Positions 1 through 14,400 of a DNA stretch of 64,000 nucleotides are shown here, piece after piece. A model generated the notes under the pieces. That model was given only the letters and a program-made list of their open reading frames with translations. It did no database searches and was not told the origin of the DNA. The translations under genes and the position numbers were made by a program. The DNA lies in NCBI GenBank assembly GCA_964036155.1, contig OZ038423.1, forward strand, positions 66,355,249-66,419,248, written 5' to 3'. Numbering within the stretch: position 1 is the stretch's first letter; every line of letters starts with the position of its first letter. This DNA comes from Diploscapter coronatus (Eukaryota; Nematoda; Chromadorea; Rhabditida; Rhabditidae).

Positions 1-112
1 TCCTGGCTCGTAAATCGGCAATTTGTCCGAATTCCATTCCGCTATTTCCTCAGAGCTTATGTCCAATACGGTTACCTAAAACTATCCGATCTCTATTGAC
101 ACATAATTTCGG

Positions 113-213
113 ATGTCACGAAAGTTCACAGTTTGAAGGAAGAGTGAGAAAAGTAGAGATCCTATCCTCAGCTCCACTCTCTCAAGTTACGAAACTGCGA
201 ACTTTCGTAATCA
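113..213. repeat. Inverted-repeat (MITE-like) hairpin, copy 1
   Basis: The left arm begins CACGAAAGTTCACAGTTT and the right arm, reverse-complemented, begins TACGAAAGTTCGCAGTTT. The arms continue into a GAGAGAGTGG-type segment, so the strand can fold back on itself over about 35 nt with a loop of about 30 nt. The arms resemble those of the hairpin at 313-439, so both probably belong to one non-autonomous repeat family. Confidence 0.6.
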
Positions 214-312
214 TTCATAATGTGTTGTAAATGTTTGGAAGCTAAAAATAATTTTGTAAGTTTTTCGCCAATTGTCTTTGAATATGTATGATCTAATTTA
301 GCACATTTATGA

Positions 313-439
313 TGGGTGTTACGAAGGATCGCAACTTGGCAACTTGGGGGAATATGTAGATATAGGAGAGGGCAGGCATAGGCTCTCCATTTTTACATAC
401 TCTCTCAGGTTGCAAGGTTGCGATCTTTCGTAGCACCCA
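313..439. repeat. Inverted-repeat (MITE-like) hairpin, copy 2
   Basis: A fold-back element with arms of about 55 nt. The left arm starts TGGGTGTTACGAAGGATCGC and the right arm, reverse-complemented, starts TGGGTGCTACGAAAGATCGC. Similarity continues through a GAGAGAGTATG-like segment to the centre. It is related to the hairpin at 113-213, only about 100 bp away. Confidence 0.7.
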
Positions 440-1541
440 ACCAACCTAATTTACAGAAAATGTACTTATGAAGAATCCTTGACTGTACATTATTGCGAAT
501 TGTCCTATCATGTCTTATAGTTAGCGAAATCTGTATAGATGTCACCGTGTTGGTTGCGTGGGAGGAGAAACAGAAAAATTTGTCATACATCAAAAGGTTA
601 TGTAATTTATTTCTTGTTTATATTTTATTGTTATCTCGAATATTCCCACTTGTATTTGCTATCTTTCTTCGCTTTTAATGTCGTGTTATTAGAAATTTGG
701 AAGAGCATGATTTTTTATTCTTCTCCCAGCAGATAGATCCGCCTTCACATAAGGGAACACTGCCAAAAAATGGATTCTGATCCTGCACATGAAATTCTCG
801 GAATGAAATGAAATGGGAACGAGCATTAGAGAAAGCTGATTCAATAATACATAATGATGTACATGATCTTCAATAATATCGAAGGTAGAAAATAACGTCT
901 TATATAGGAAAATGATATCTGACAAACCTTTCCTGTCAAACTAGCAATAGCTTTAAAAAATAATGTGCACATTCTAATATTCAATAGATCAACATGCTTT
1001 TGAACGAAACTATTCAATAGTACACAAATTTTTGTCTCCAAAATGATAAATCTCTTCATTTATTGACAACAAATAACTTGGTCTTAACAATGGAAATGAA
1101 TCAAAAACTAACTGGATGAATTTTAGAACCAGAGAAGACAATTAAAATTGAAATCACAGGATTTTTTAATCCATTCAGAAAGATGAAAAGATTACTGCAA
1201 TAGTTTGAGAGAAGAAGAAAACAATCAAATTGATGTAATTTAGGATTAGCGGAAAAACGTGAAATAAGGAAAGAAATTTTTTTTAAAAGTCAATAATTTA
1301 CAGGGCAAACGAGGTCGACTAGAAAGGTTATACCTGAGCAGATATGAATGATTTGAGACCAGAATTTGATAGTCTAGTACTATTATATTTTGATCAAAAA
1401 AATTTCTTGATGCACTTAAATAAGAATGAAGATGGAATTTATCAGACATCGGACTTGTAAGTGCAATTTGTTTTAAGAGTAACTTTGAAAAAAGAATCCA
1501 AATCATCCTACATTTCTATATTCTCTAAATTCTAATAACAT

Positions 1542-4500
1542 CTAATCACCGATGGTGATCACCTCACATTCTTCGTTCTCGGTTTTGATGTGTTTGTTGA
1601 AAACAGAAAAGAGCTGTTCGAAGTCCTTCTCAGGTTGAGGAATGTCTTCTTTCGCTTCATCGTTTTCTTCTCCCATCTCCACCTTTACCAGTTCCTGCGC
1701 CATTCCACAGTCTTTCTCCGCTCCATTCGCCTTTCTCTCCTCCGAAAGATCCTTCAGCTGATTATTTCCCTGAAAATTGTGGATCATTTAGAAAATACAT
1801 TTCAGTAAATTTTTCTATGAAAATGTTACAAAATATATCCATTTTTTAATCTCCAATACCGTGGAACTATAATTATGGTTCATATCTTTTATAGTTGACC
1901 ACTTTTAGGATAAGAAAGTAAAAAGGGTAAATTGCTGAATTCTATAATTTGGTGATGATGATCCTTTGTGAATGGTTAGGAAAAATGTTGATCAATTTAT
2001 AATTTAAAAAATGACCTTTTCAGTGCTATTCTGCATGGACTCGATATTCCAGGGCAAGAACGGCTCGATGTAGTTGGGGTCGTTGAAGCACATCCGACTC
2101 AGCGTCAGCATCAGCTCTCGAGACCATTTCTGCAATCAAGCATAATCATAATTCAATCGACAAATGTTTAGAAACAATATTCATCTTTTTACCTTCTTTC
2201 ATAGCTTTTATCAATGAGAAAGGAACATTTTTCTGTATTCAAAAATCTGTAATCTATGTATATATCTTCAAATAATTTCGAAGAATGCAGAGTTCGTTTT
2301 GAAACAGTCCAACAATGTGACTTATTTCAATTGGAAATGAATATCGTTTTCGATAGCTTCGAGTTCAAATGTTAAAGAGCGACTCTTTTACGCATTAATT
2401 ACTCTAAATAGGCCTACCGAAATCGAGTCCTCGAATAGGTCCTTGTTGAAGTGTTTGACGAAGACGTGCTCCGTGATGAGTGTTTGTAGGGCGCATTTGA
2501 AGGGACACATGAGGCACGAGAAGCGATGTATTTCGTAGATTTCCCCCATGTGGTGCGCGAAGTGGTCCAGCACGAACACGATGTTCCTGCTGAAAAGAGA
2601 CAAAATTCCAATTATCGACATATTGTCAAGAGTCAATAAATTGGGTTATGTTTTCATTTAACGAGCTTTTTCATAATCTTTAACGAAGGAATATGCCTGA
2701 CTTCTTACTTGCAAATGTAGCAGAAATCTGATCGAGTTTCGGTCGGAGTGGGTTTGGGAATTGCATTGCGCATAATTATCGGATATTTATTCACCTGAAA
2801 ATTTTCATTACGTTATTCGAAGAACTTCCGAAATTACTAATTCATGCTTATTTACACTGGAATTTGGTAAATGGAGGGAAGATGAAAATTAAAAAAAGAA
2901 AAAAAAGTAAATGTATTAATTTGTTCTTTTCAAAGGGAAAAATAGAAAGAAATACTTGGTTTTGAATCATGAAGGAATAAGTGTTAGAGTAAATGGATGG
3001 TTAACCTCAGCTGCATCGGAGTTTTTCTGATCGTATTTATTGTTGTTCTGCTGGACCTCTCCGTCGAAACATTCCTCGAAGAACATCTGAAATTACAGTC
3101 GATTTTCATGGCTGTTCAAGAATCATTTTTGGGGTGGATAGGTAATTTTCAAACATGGAGCGTTGAAGAAAAAATGAAAAATCAAAGACAGGTTTGACTT
3201 TGAAACGTGAGTGCGCAATTATTGGGCATAAAATGATCGAATTAATTTCATTCATGAATTTTGTATGCGATTTTCACATGAAAAGTGTGACTGTAAAGGT
3301 GCGTATTTTTGGCCGAGCTTTTCGACTTGAGTAGAAAATTTACCGTATTAACTAAAGTGAGCTAATTTCGTTATTTAATTACGGACTTTTTGAAAGTTCT
3401 CGTATTCGTTTTACTAACGCCACTTCATTTCAAGAATGAGCTAGTTTTCCTTGACGTTTAATGATAATGAGTATCGAGTAAAACGTGTTACGTCAGCCTT
3501 CTGTTCGAGCTGGTTGATCCTAATTCGTTTCGGATTCCGATTGGCGTTCTTCGCGTGCCTCTTCGAAATGTGTCTCCGCACTCCAGCCTCGTTCCAGTGC
3601 ACGTACCTGCAGACGTGAACTTGACAAGCGAATCCGATATTCTGGAATTCAGAGCAAAATAGAAAATTAGGTTAAATTTTGTAAAAAAAATTACTAATGT
3701 TTTGAATATAAATCTAAAACATCGAACATTCTCAAAATTAGCAATGCTTCAAATTGAAAATTATTGTAATTTCTATGTGCACCAAAATGCATTGCATCAG
3801 TGATATTAGAAATTGATGATATGGAAAAATTCGGAATTCGAGTTGAAATTGTAATTTTCCTAAGCTATACGAACTCAAGTTAAAAAAATCGGAATTGAGA
3901 ATCTTAATTCCGAATATCCCATCATAATATTGTATTGCATAGTAAAAGTCACCTACCACATGGACACCGGAGAAGTGCTTGAGGACATGTATCTTCTGGA
4001 AGGTGGGCGCCACAACTTCGTTGCACAGTTTGCAACGAATCGAGTCTTTGCTGAAACTGAAATTGCGTTGGAATTTGATTGTTTCTCAAATTTAGAAGCA
4101 AAGTGGTGCTTACCAATCTATAAATTGTAAAATCGATAATTTCTGACTTTTCGATTCTCAATTTTCCTATCAAAATAATTATGACAAACTCCTAAGGAAT
4201 TCAGCAAGTCAATATCAATGAGTTAACTGGTCGATAGTTTTTTCTACTATCAGATTTGGCACCAACTTGTACTGATTTGTGAAGTTCCTTTGAAACGCCA
4301 TTTCTAATTCTTTATCATGTGAAAGGGTAGTATAACTAGAAGTTTGCAGCTATTGTAATTTTAAAGAGAGCTAATTGGGTTTGCTAAATGAGAAATCTGA
4401 TCAACCTGTTTCCAGTCGCCTTTCTATCCGAGTTGTAAGTTGCATCCCTCAGCTTCTCCACGTGCTTCTCCATTATTGGGGAGTTACCGTAGCGTTTGAC

Positions 4501-6939
4501 CAGCTTAAGGAATCTCTTCCTATCCTCTCTGAAAATAACGCCGAATATTGCATTAGTGGAAACTGAAAAATCTAGAATGAAAGAAAGAGGGTGATCAAAT
4601 CAGAAATGTATATCAATCCTAGATAGTTTTTTCTTTAATTTCAGAGATTAGATTTGAAAACGCTTACATGTATAGTAATTTTCCATTGATCCTTTTAGAA
4701 CTAATAGCAGGAGTGGAAACTGGATTGGGAGGCAGAGGCGGAACTGCGGAAGGAACATCGATGATCGGGGGCGGAATTGGGCCGGACAGATTCATCTGGC
4801 GGCCTGAAACGACAATAATTATATATCTTCGAGATTTTCGGGACCAGAAAAAATAATTTAAATTTTACTATCTGAAAATTATTTCAGTTTCAAAGCAATT
4901 CCATTTTCATTTGGGACATAATGTATGTTCGACAGAAAATTGATCAAATCGGTCAAATAGTGCAGCTTACAGTAATCGACTAATACGTGCTGTTTTGTTT
5001 AATTTCTCATTTTCTAAAAGTGAACATGTAGAAAGAGGTTCAATGAAAGATCTAACCTGGATGAACTCTGGCGATCACGCGAACGGGTAAGAGGAAAGGA
5101 GGAGTGTAGTTAGTCGAGTTGGAAACTGCAGAGCTGGCTGTAGGGCTATTCGCAGGTGTCTGCGTCGAATCGCTCGGAGCATTTTCCACGACAATTTCCT
5201 GCTTCACATCAATATTGCCTGCCTGAAAATACGTTGGTTTTTGAAGATATAAGATTATTGAAATAAGAATGATTTTGAAAGTCAATTTTTTCATTGGAAA
5301 ATTTAAAGGTGTTTGCTATTGAATGAAAGTTAAAAATAGAGAATTAGCGTAGGAAATGATGCATTTCTTCATACTGCCAAATGAAATTTGTCATTCGAAA
5401 GCATACCTGAGCATTGATATCCGAATTCTGAGGTGGAAGAAACATGTTCAAATTGTCGTGCAAAGAAGAGTTAGCCATCTAAAAAGATAGATATATATTT
5501 GCGTCAAGTATATTTTTTTGCAAATTAAACTGATTCTGAGAAAAAAAACGAAAAGAAAATACTGACCAAATGATTGCCATCTTCATTCCTGATTTGTTGC
5601 GTCAGAGGCAGAGTGCGAATCTTCTTAATCAATTCAATAGTTTTCTCCACCACATCGTTGTAATTCTCAATCGGACTGAAAAGTGTTTTTTCGAAACAGA
5701 TATTATGGGAAAATGTCAAATATTCGCTGTTATCCAAGCATTCTTATTTCAGATCATTCAAGCTCATGAAATAAGTTAGCATGAGGAGAAAATGAACCTA
5801 GATTATATTCCTTGAGACTACAAATAATTTTAACAAGAAAGATTTTAACAATTTAAAAATATTGTTAAGTAATGTATTCCATCCTTGCATCACTGCATTT
5901 GTATTATGAATAATGGGAAATGTAAACCAACCGACAAGAAGGAGTATCCAGTCTCCAAATGGCAGAATTGGCAACCTCCCCACTGACAACTGCATCGATG
6001 ACCTCTTTCAATCTCCTCGCAGAATCGACTGTCCGCTGCTCACCCTCTTCCCCATTCTCTGTTCCAGTCAGTCTGCCCTTCCTCTTCGCCTCTTCTAACA
6101 AAATCCTCAATTCCGTGTCTTTCCGCAAATCGTCCAAATACAGCATCTGAAGCGATTTTTTAACGATTAGTAAATGACATGAGCAAAATAAAAAAGCTCG
6201 ACGAAATTGAAGGCAAAAATGAATAGTAAGGAAAAATAGGCAGCGTTTTCTTGTAGTTGCTAATAGTCTTGAATGAACTCGAAGGCTTGTGAAAAAGGAA
6301 TTTTCGAATATTTCAGGACTGAGAACTTTCAAAACAAATCTTCAAATGCGAAATTTCCTTCCAGTCCAAAAATAGTCATAAATTTTCGTTTACAAAATCA
6401 TAATGTAGAGATTATTTTCATTTTCTCTTCACAATCAGTCAATTTAGAAAATTCTGCTTCATTTACCGACGCGTCCTTCTGTCTGTGAGCGACCCAGAGA
6501 TGACTTCTCATCTGATCCTTCGTGTAGCGACGCTCATCGCAGTGGGTACACATCCACGGGCTGAACTTCATGTGGTCTTGGCAGAGGTGGCCCTCAAAAT
6601 GACAGAATAACGATTTTGAGAAAATAATGTTGAAATGTTAATTAGGGCTTGGCAAAAATGGTATATAATTTCAAAATGCAGACTACTCCTAAATTGTGAT
6701 AATTTGCTCCGAACAAGTTACTGAAAATCTAGAATGTTAGAATAGGAAGGAAATGTGAAAAAAGAGAGGTCACGTTTTTACGGCATTTGCTATTTGGTAT
6801 TGCAATTGCACTTTGTTACTTTGATACGATTCTGCTTTAGTCAAATTTGCCATTTTTCGAAATAAAAATGTACCTCGAGAGTTTCACTGGAAAATCCCGT
6901 TTGCTCACATATCGGGCAAGCCAATTCGAAAACTCTCAT
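1542..6939 (-). CDS. Multi-C2H2 zinc-finger protein
   Basis: A gene of about 15 exons and roughly 650 residues, probably a nuclear DNA-binding protein; I do not recognise the orthologue. The chosen start (6937-6939) sits 2 nt after a TTTGCAG acceptor, as expected for trans-splicing, and gives MRVFELACPIC. C2H2 fingers by position: CPIC...HLCQDH split by the first intron (6.9/6.6 kb); CTHCDERRYTKDQMRSH with WVAH (6.5 kb); CKLC...HVLKH (4.0 kb); CQVHVC...RRHISKRH (3.5 kb); CLMC...EHVFVKH (2.5 kb). An FCYIC pair lies at 2.73 kb. Between fingers are a helical charged exon (5.94-6.15 kb) and Pro/Ser/Thr-rich exons (4.7-5.2 kb). The C-terminus is strongly acidic and ends ECEVITIGD. Transcriptional regulation is inferred from the fingers and the acidic tail. 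Small exons could be misjudged. Confidence 0.82.
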
Positions 6940-8487
6940 TTCTGCAAATCTGAACTTTTAAATGACAAAATTAAAAGTTCAGGTATCAAGCTTGTTATTC
7001 AACAAAAGCATGAAAATCGTGGAAAGTCATTTAATAAAGATTTATTCGAAACCTGTAAATCATTATGATCAAATAAAAATACAAAATTATGGTCAAAGTT
7101 TGAGTCATAAATGTACCCTAAATGCAAGGTAAGTAGAAAAAGTTCATGGTTGAAACAATGTTGAGTTTTAAATCAGAAGGAGCGAAGAGTAGAAAGAGCG
7201 TAAACAGAAATCCAGTGTTTTCAATTTGATGAACTTTTCAAGCATTAAGAGTCATTTCACGAATAACTGGAACAAGGGTCCGGACAACTGCAAAAGTGTC
7301 CCGAATCCGAACCAAACTTATATGGTGGATACACCCATGGGCCCTAATCACAAAAGCGAGGAGATTAGGTCCCGTTCTCAAAAGTGGGCGGAGCTATGCT
7401 AATTTGAAAATCGCAGAAAAGTTCACGGAAAATTCGAGAATTCCGGAAAGAAATGAGAAAAAATGGAATAACACAAGTGGCTGAAGAAGTAAACGCGATG
7501 TTCCTTTTGCAAAAATCGCGCAGCCCTTTCATCGACATTTTGTATTTTCGAATTTCCGTGCAAAATTTTCTATTCATTTGCACATTTTCTGTCGTCTGTG
7601 AAGAGACTCCACTGTTCCACGAGCGATGAGGCGACGTCGCTGCACCGTCTGATCGAGTTCGATAGCCCGCTGCTCGCACAAAATGACGCAGAAATTTAGT
7701 ATTTTCCCTTTCCCTTTTCATTTATTTTTCTTTTGACTTGTTATTTTCCTTTTCCGTTGTTTCAGCGACTCAGAAGATATTCTGTGAAATGCGAATCTTG
7801 AAAATTTTCTAACTGAAGTTGCAATGCGGTTGACGTTGAAAAATTGCCAATGAGACTCCAATTTTAGCTCTCTTTCATTTGAAACTAGTTTCAAACCAAA
7901 TTCAGTCTTTGGAAGGTGAATTAGGCCCGAATTTGTTATCTAATGAACGATAATCCAGGTTTCAAAGAAAAATTACACTGAGAGACTTGCAAGAAAGCAA
8001 CTGCAACTGCAACCGCAATGTAGTGCGGTGCGGTGACTTATTTTGCGATGCAGTTCATTTGCAATTGAAAAAAATTGAAATGACTGCAGTGCAATGAAGT
8101 TACGGTAGAAAAATGTTTTCGGAAATTCGACAGTACAGTGCGGTTGAAAATTCCAGAGAATGCTCAAATCTAGTGTGTGACGCAAGCAGAATTTTTCGGT
8201 ATATTTACTCTCTAATTACTTTGTCGACTTAGATTACTTTTTTCATTCATTTTTTAAATTATTTTTCTTCTAAAAGGCTATTTGAAGATTTATTTTGATT
8301 AAAAAGTTCTAAAATAAGATCAACGCATAAAATGTGATATCAAATATTAGAGATTTGAGATAGACAAATATGAATTGCTCGCGGCAAGAAGATACAATAA
8401 AATACAGAACAACGACTAACAAATCAATACATAATCTAACCGATAGATATTGAAAAAAATAAAAATTTTCCCACAAAATACCTAGAA
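6940..8487. other. Intergenic region between zinc-finger gene and PARP gene
   Basis: No convincing exon. At 7.85-8.2 kb there is a patch of degenerate TGCAGTGCGGTTG-like words in both orientations (for example near 7980-8060 and 8130-8150), looking like an old degraded repeat. The 1.5-kb distance between the two minus-strand genes argues against a tight nematode operon. Confidence 0.4.
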
Positions 8488-11400
8488 TCATTTGTAAATA
8501 ACGATAAATCGAGGAAGAATACGATCAGTCGATCGGACGATGAATTCGGAGAAATCAGGCTTCCAGCCCCAGCCAGAAACTTGATTGTCTCTCAGCGGTC
8601 CTAGTGGCATTCGGACTCCTAAAATAATGTCTTTTTTAAATCGCTAATATTTCAGAATTGTTGCGTCTGTTTGTGTCTGGTGTTATTTGGACGGACTTTT
8701 ACAGAACGCAATGGTCATGTGTGTGTTGGGTTCGAGGTGTTTATTGTCAATGTAGCTGTCAGGCTGCGAGATCTGTTAGGATTGGGTCGAGCAGAGGTTT
8801 GGATAGAGCTAACCTTTTGGGAATGGAGAGACAAGAGGGGAATAGAGCCTTTTTAGGCTGGCGGACGAAGTCAAAAAAAAAACAAAAGACACTCGAATGA
8901 AGGGGAAAGGCGCTTATATGCATTTTAGATTATAATGGTTATCGCGACATTCGTATCTAACAAGAATAAACTTTAAAAATTTTAGAAAATTAGAAATAGT
9001 GATATTCTCTGTGAGGAGGAGCAATTTTTACTTTACGGTTCGGTTTTTTTTGCATCACGAATATTCGTGATCGGAAACTCCAAATATATTTGTTCTCAAT
9101 TTACCGTCAACTGTGATCATGTAGGACGGGTACTTCACTCCAACGACTTGCAAAGTGTCTTCTTTCGCTTTCTTCTCTACACCCTCATCGAAATTGTAGC
9201 TGTTTAGGAAGTTGAGTTTGCGAAGCTTTCCAATCGCTACCTAAAATTGAATATCTTATTGTATGATAGAAAATCTAAAACTAACTTGATTCAAGAGCAT
9301 GTAGTTGACTCCATCCTTCGACGCTTGACAATAGTGCGAGCTCTTCTCAAAGGCATCAGAGAAATAGGTGCCCTGAAATTTGATTGTTTTTAACATTCCT
9401 TATTTTTGGACGATTCTTACATCTCCGAAGAGTCGTCCACATCGCGTTGCGTTGAGTGGGTCTAGCAAATATCCGTCCTTCAGAATGCTCAACAAATTCA
9501 TAGCTTTAGTGCCGTGCCATAAGAACCTAGAATTTTTACAATTTCATGAGATCTTCAATTGCCTGATCACATTTGGTTCGTGTCACTTGCGTATTTGCTG
9601 AATTTGAGAGTTGCACCCTTCGGACTGATGGCGATGATTCCCTTCAATTTTTTGTTCTAAATTCACGACACTTCTAAATTTCCAACCTTGACAGTGACTC
9701 CGCTTCCTCCAGTGTTATGGACGAATTCCAAAATTCTCTGGGCCATGTCTGATTTTGGATTCATCGTTTCGAATTTGCACTCGAGTGCATTTGAGATGTA
9801 GCTAAAATAATTTTAAACCACTTGAGGATTTAGACATTTTTCTTACGTGATTCTGTTGATTTTTCCACGATTTTCTTCTGCTGCTGACAAAATTCGGGTA
9901 GCGACTTCAATCTGGAAGTATCATGATTGGACGTATTTAAAATTTCATCTTTTTTATCATTCTCACTTCTTCCAATCGATTGAGCGTTCGTCTTGCTTCT
10001 TTAACCGTATCGATATCAGTGAATCTTGCCAAATTCGTGTATTCGTATTCGCCGCTCGGAATGAGTGAGTAGAACTGACTTGTGAGATCATTCTGATAAA
10101 GAAACTCATGATTTTTGAAAAGAGGGACGTTTCTTACCATATTTTTGTGGATATTCAAAACGTCGCTGTCCGTGTGCGTTCTATTCAATGTGGTTTCAAG
10201 TCGTTCGATAGTTTTTACACACTCATCCAAGATCTTCTTAGCCTTGTTTATGGCCTCCAGAGTGATTCGACCGAAAGGGCAGGTTATTCTAAGGTTGCTC
10301 GACATCTGGAAAGAATGAAAAGAACATTATGAAAGTTGCTTGCAAGATTTGGAGTCGCAATTATTTTGCGATTCGGTTTATGCTTGCCGATGAATGAAAA
10401 TTCTCAGTAAAAATAATCTGAAATCAACATTTCACTCTACAATTTTTGTCCCCAAGAAATTCGAATTTGATTTTGATGTTCACCTGTTTAGCATAATCTT
10501 TGAGCGACTTTGGATTGCTGATGTCATGCAGCATTTTCTCAAGAACTGGTGCTTTTTCGTCGATTTTCTCGATTGGCAACTCGATGTCTGCCAGATTGTA
10601 GGGCATAGTGTTGACCTTGAAAGCATTTGGTATTTTTATACTGAAGAAAAACATTCATACTTGGAAAAGCTTATATTTGCCAGGTTTCTCTTGGAAATTA
10701 GCCAAGTTTGTCCATTCATTGCCAGTTTTTGACTTCCAAATCGATTTGAACTCTTTTGCACCTGTAAGAAATAATTCGTTTTCCGAAATTCGAATTTTCC
10801 CGACCTGCTTCAAGTGAGCTGAACGGCGTGATTTGATATTCTCCCTCTCCTTGTCCAATTCTACCCCAATTCGTGAACAGAATCCACAGGTCTGTGTCTC
10901 TTCTCTTGATCAGCTGCATTCTGTAGAAGTTGTGGAATCCGTATCTGCCGAAATTCAAATCAGTAATGTTCAACAGCACCTGAAATATTTCTTGAATAAT
11001 TTATTTAAAGTTTTTCTCACGTTCATGTACTGATTTGTGTCATTGCAAAGGACGACATCGCCAGTGTCCTTGTATCCACTGTTCTTATGAGGTTTCGGGA
11101 CTTCGCTGATCCTCTTTTGATCACGCTCTGCCGCCCATCGTTTCAGGAATCTAAAATTTGCGACTTTTTGTTGATATAAAATTTATTTTCTGACTTGTCA
11201 GCATCTCCTTCCACATCGTAGATGCACTTGATATTTGACACATCGGCCAAATCACTCGGAATTTCTCTATTCCTCGCAGCATTCGTCGCTCCGACGATTT
11301 TCTGCATGGTTGACAGCAGTGATCGTTGTTTGTTTCGAACAGCCAATTCCATCGGATCACAACCCGTCTGAAAATATCACTGCATTTTCATTCTTTCGAA

Positions 11401-14400
11401 AATTCTCCTCACCAAATCTTTTGCAGTGATACACTTCTTCAAGGCTGTCGGTTCCATTTTATAGAAGTTGTTCATAAGCTCCGCATTCTCCCAGGCATTT
11501 GGCCATACGAAATAGTGTACGAAATTGCGTCCATTCTTGTCCCGAACATTCAGATTCAGCTGAAATGCTGAGCTTTTATGTTTTCTCTTTATTTTGTTGC
11601 CTACCTTCTTGTTCGTGTAAGCGAGTTTGATTTTCTTCGGATCAGGCTCATCGTCCTTTTCAGCATCCTCTTCAGTCTCATTTCCACTTTGCTCGGTGTC
11701 ATCTTCGGTTCCGCTTCCATCTTCATCATCGTCGCCTTCCGTGTCGGTTGGATTATCTGAGAATGCTAATTTTGAATTTTGTGGATTTTTCTCATACCAG
11801 ACTGATCTCCATCGTCAGTATTCTGATCGTCTCCATTTTCGCTTCCAGCATTATCATCTGCCGCATCTCCATTCAAATTTGACATCATGCCATTCTGGAC
11901 AAAGTATTAAAGCAATTGAATGAAATTTCGAAAGATTTACCGATAAGAAGTTGGCGAACATTGGACGCTTCTTTTTTTCGACTTTCGCGATTTTAGCTTT
12001 AGGAACCGTAATGTTGAGATCATCACCAAGAAGTGCCTGAAGCAATGAAAATAACAGCTTTTGTCTGAATTATGATTGCATGAAGTTCGGTTCAATCGCA
12101 CTAGTAATTCATTATGCTTGAATGAAATATAATTTCCGAGCATAATCGTTGGGAGGTTTTTGCTTCGACAAATTTTTAGACAGAACTCTCCGTTCTGAAA
12201 CACATTTTTCCTTTCGTTTCACTGTTTTAGAGTTCTTTCAAGAGATGAAACCCACTTCATCTTGGCCTATGATAATTTCAAAGGTCTTACATTGAGTGAC
12301 AATTCGTCGTTGGCCATCACGGCATACATGATTGGCGTTCTGCCTTCTCCATCGACTGCATTCACATCCGCGCCTGCATTTCGAAGCAGGACGATCAATT
12401 TATGATGTCCAGCCAGAGCTGCCCAAGAAATCGGCGGAATTCGACAGAACTCGAATTGCTTTGCGAATTTAGCCGGCACTTCGAAATCATGTACTGCGTT
12501 GACGCTAAAAATCCAGATTTTCTGGCTAAAAACGACTCTAGCTAACTTGAGATTCTTGAATTTCATGAATTCTTCGAGGTATGCTTCTCCTTGAGCAGTG
12601 ATACTTCTTGCCAGATTTGTGATCAGACATTTGATTGGCCCGCCATACGTATCCGTCGGTCGAATGTTCTGCCAATCGGCACCGAGCTTCGTCTTGAAAT
12701 AATCGACTAACGACCAAGAACCTGCTAGCAAAGCAGCTTCCAAAGGCTTGGATTGTCCGTTCTGCAATTCAATTTAGTCTTTCTTTTCTAGAGTTCATGG
12801 AAATCGTCATTGTACAAACTACTATTGAGCTGTAACTTCAATTGCATTTTACTTCTGGGATAATTTTCACTTTGAAGAAAGTTAAAGTTATTAGTGCAGA
12901 TAGAAATTTTGATGGAGTCATTCCGAAAAGAATTACCTGCGCGATTTTTGCTCCTAGTCCGAGAATTCGTTCGAGAACTGTCAGAGTGATTGATTCTGGT
13001 TGCAGCGAGTTGAGCCTTAGATTTTCGGAGAAGGTGAGCAACAGGTCGTAATCACACTGAAGAGGTTTCCCGTCCAAATACGCTTCGAGTGATTTGAGCA
13101 GTTGATTTGCCTGAAGTAATCTTAATTTCTAGACCATGATGAGATTTCCTACCAAATTGTATTGTCCCTGTTTGATCGCCGCATCAGTCAGTTGAGCGAG
13201 TGAATTGGGGTTCTTTCCGAGTGTGTCCAGCAAAACATACACCATAGCTTCCCATCCTTGTCCCTTCGATACCACTTGAGCAGGTATTGACGAGTCTGGC
13301 AATACGACTTTTTCCTTTCTCGCTCCTTCCCAGATCCACTCTGATTGAGCTACGCTTTCCTTAGGCTGTTGTGGGAACACCTAAAGTTTGTGATTAATCG
13401 AAAGTTTCTACTCTCCTGTTCAGACAGGCTTAAAATTCGATATTTTTTGGACGATAACGAGTTAACTTTGTGCAAGTCTTTTCATCGCTCTTTCTCAATT
13501 TTTTTACCTTTTCAATGACCGAACTATTTGCTTGAATCAATGTCAATGCAACTGCCTGATTTCCATGGAGAGCAGCAATTGCCAATGGAGTGTTACCGAG
13601 CTGAAATTTGAAGTCCAATTTTCACATAATCTATGGAACTTTCTTGCCTTATCTTTGATGTTGACATCGGCTCCTCTTCTGATCAGGGTGACAGCGGAGA
13701 TGTTGGAGTTCATGAGTGCTGCCAAATGCAAAGCTGTATGGCCGTTTTCATCGGCTTGATTGATCTGTAAATTCTATGGTTTTTGCATTCTGACATGCAA
13801 TTCAGTATTGTGCAAAATCTTATCCTTGACTTTGAATTTTAGAACAGTAAGCTCGTTTTTCTTTTCAGGATTTCCAAATTCCGATAATTACTATTTTGAT
13901 GCCGTTCGCTTACTTGCTGTTTGTTCATGGCATTACTCAAAATCGAGACAACGGCAATTGGATCACGGGTTCCGCTTGCATTAAGGTTCTTGGATTTGAA
14001 TTCGTTCAGGCGAGCAAAGGCATAATGGAGGGCAGTGCGCTTATGCTGAAAACGATGATAATACAATGTTCAATATTCATTAGTTTGAACTACTTTGTCG
14101 ATCACTCCGACGTTTTCCTTGTGAACGAGCCATTCAATCGGTTCAAGCACTGCATCTGCAGATCGATCACAGGAGTCTACAGCCTGATGTAATGCCGTCC
14201 ATTCCTCTGCATTCGCCTTCCTCGGCACTTTTCTGTCGTCGAGCTGCTTGAGCAGACCGACAGTTCGATGATCATTCGACCGGGCTGCATAGTGCCAAAC
14301 AGTGTTGCCTTCTGAAATTTCCACGAAATGTCTAGCTTTTAAATTAGGTGACTACCAGCATCGACAGCAGTCCAATGTGAATCCGACACCTTGAGCAGTT

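Larger units (their letters stand above)
1..1541. other. Non-coding stretch downstream of zinc-finger gene
   Basis: No exon with convincing protein character was seen. The stretch is AT-rich and contains two hairpin elements (about 113-213 and 313-439, listed separately). It lies beyond the 3' end of the minus-strand zinc-finger gene. Confidence 0.5.
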
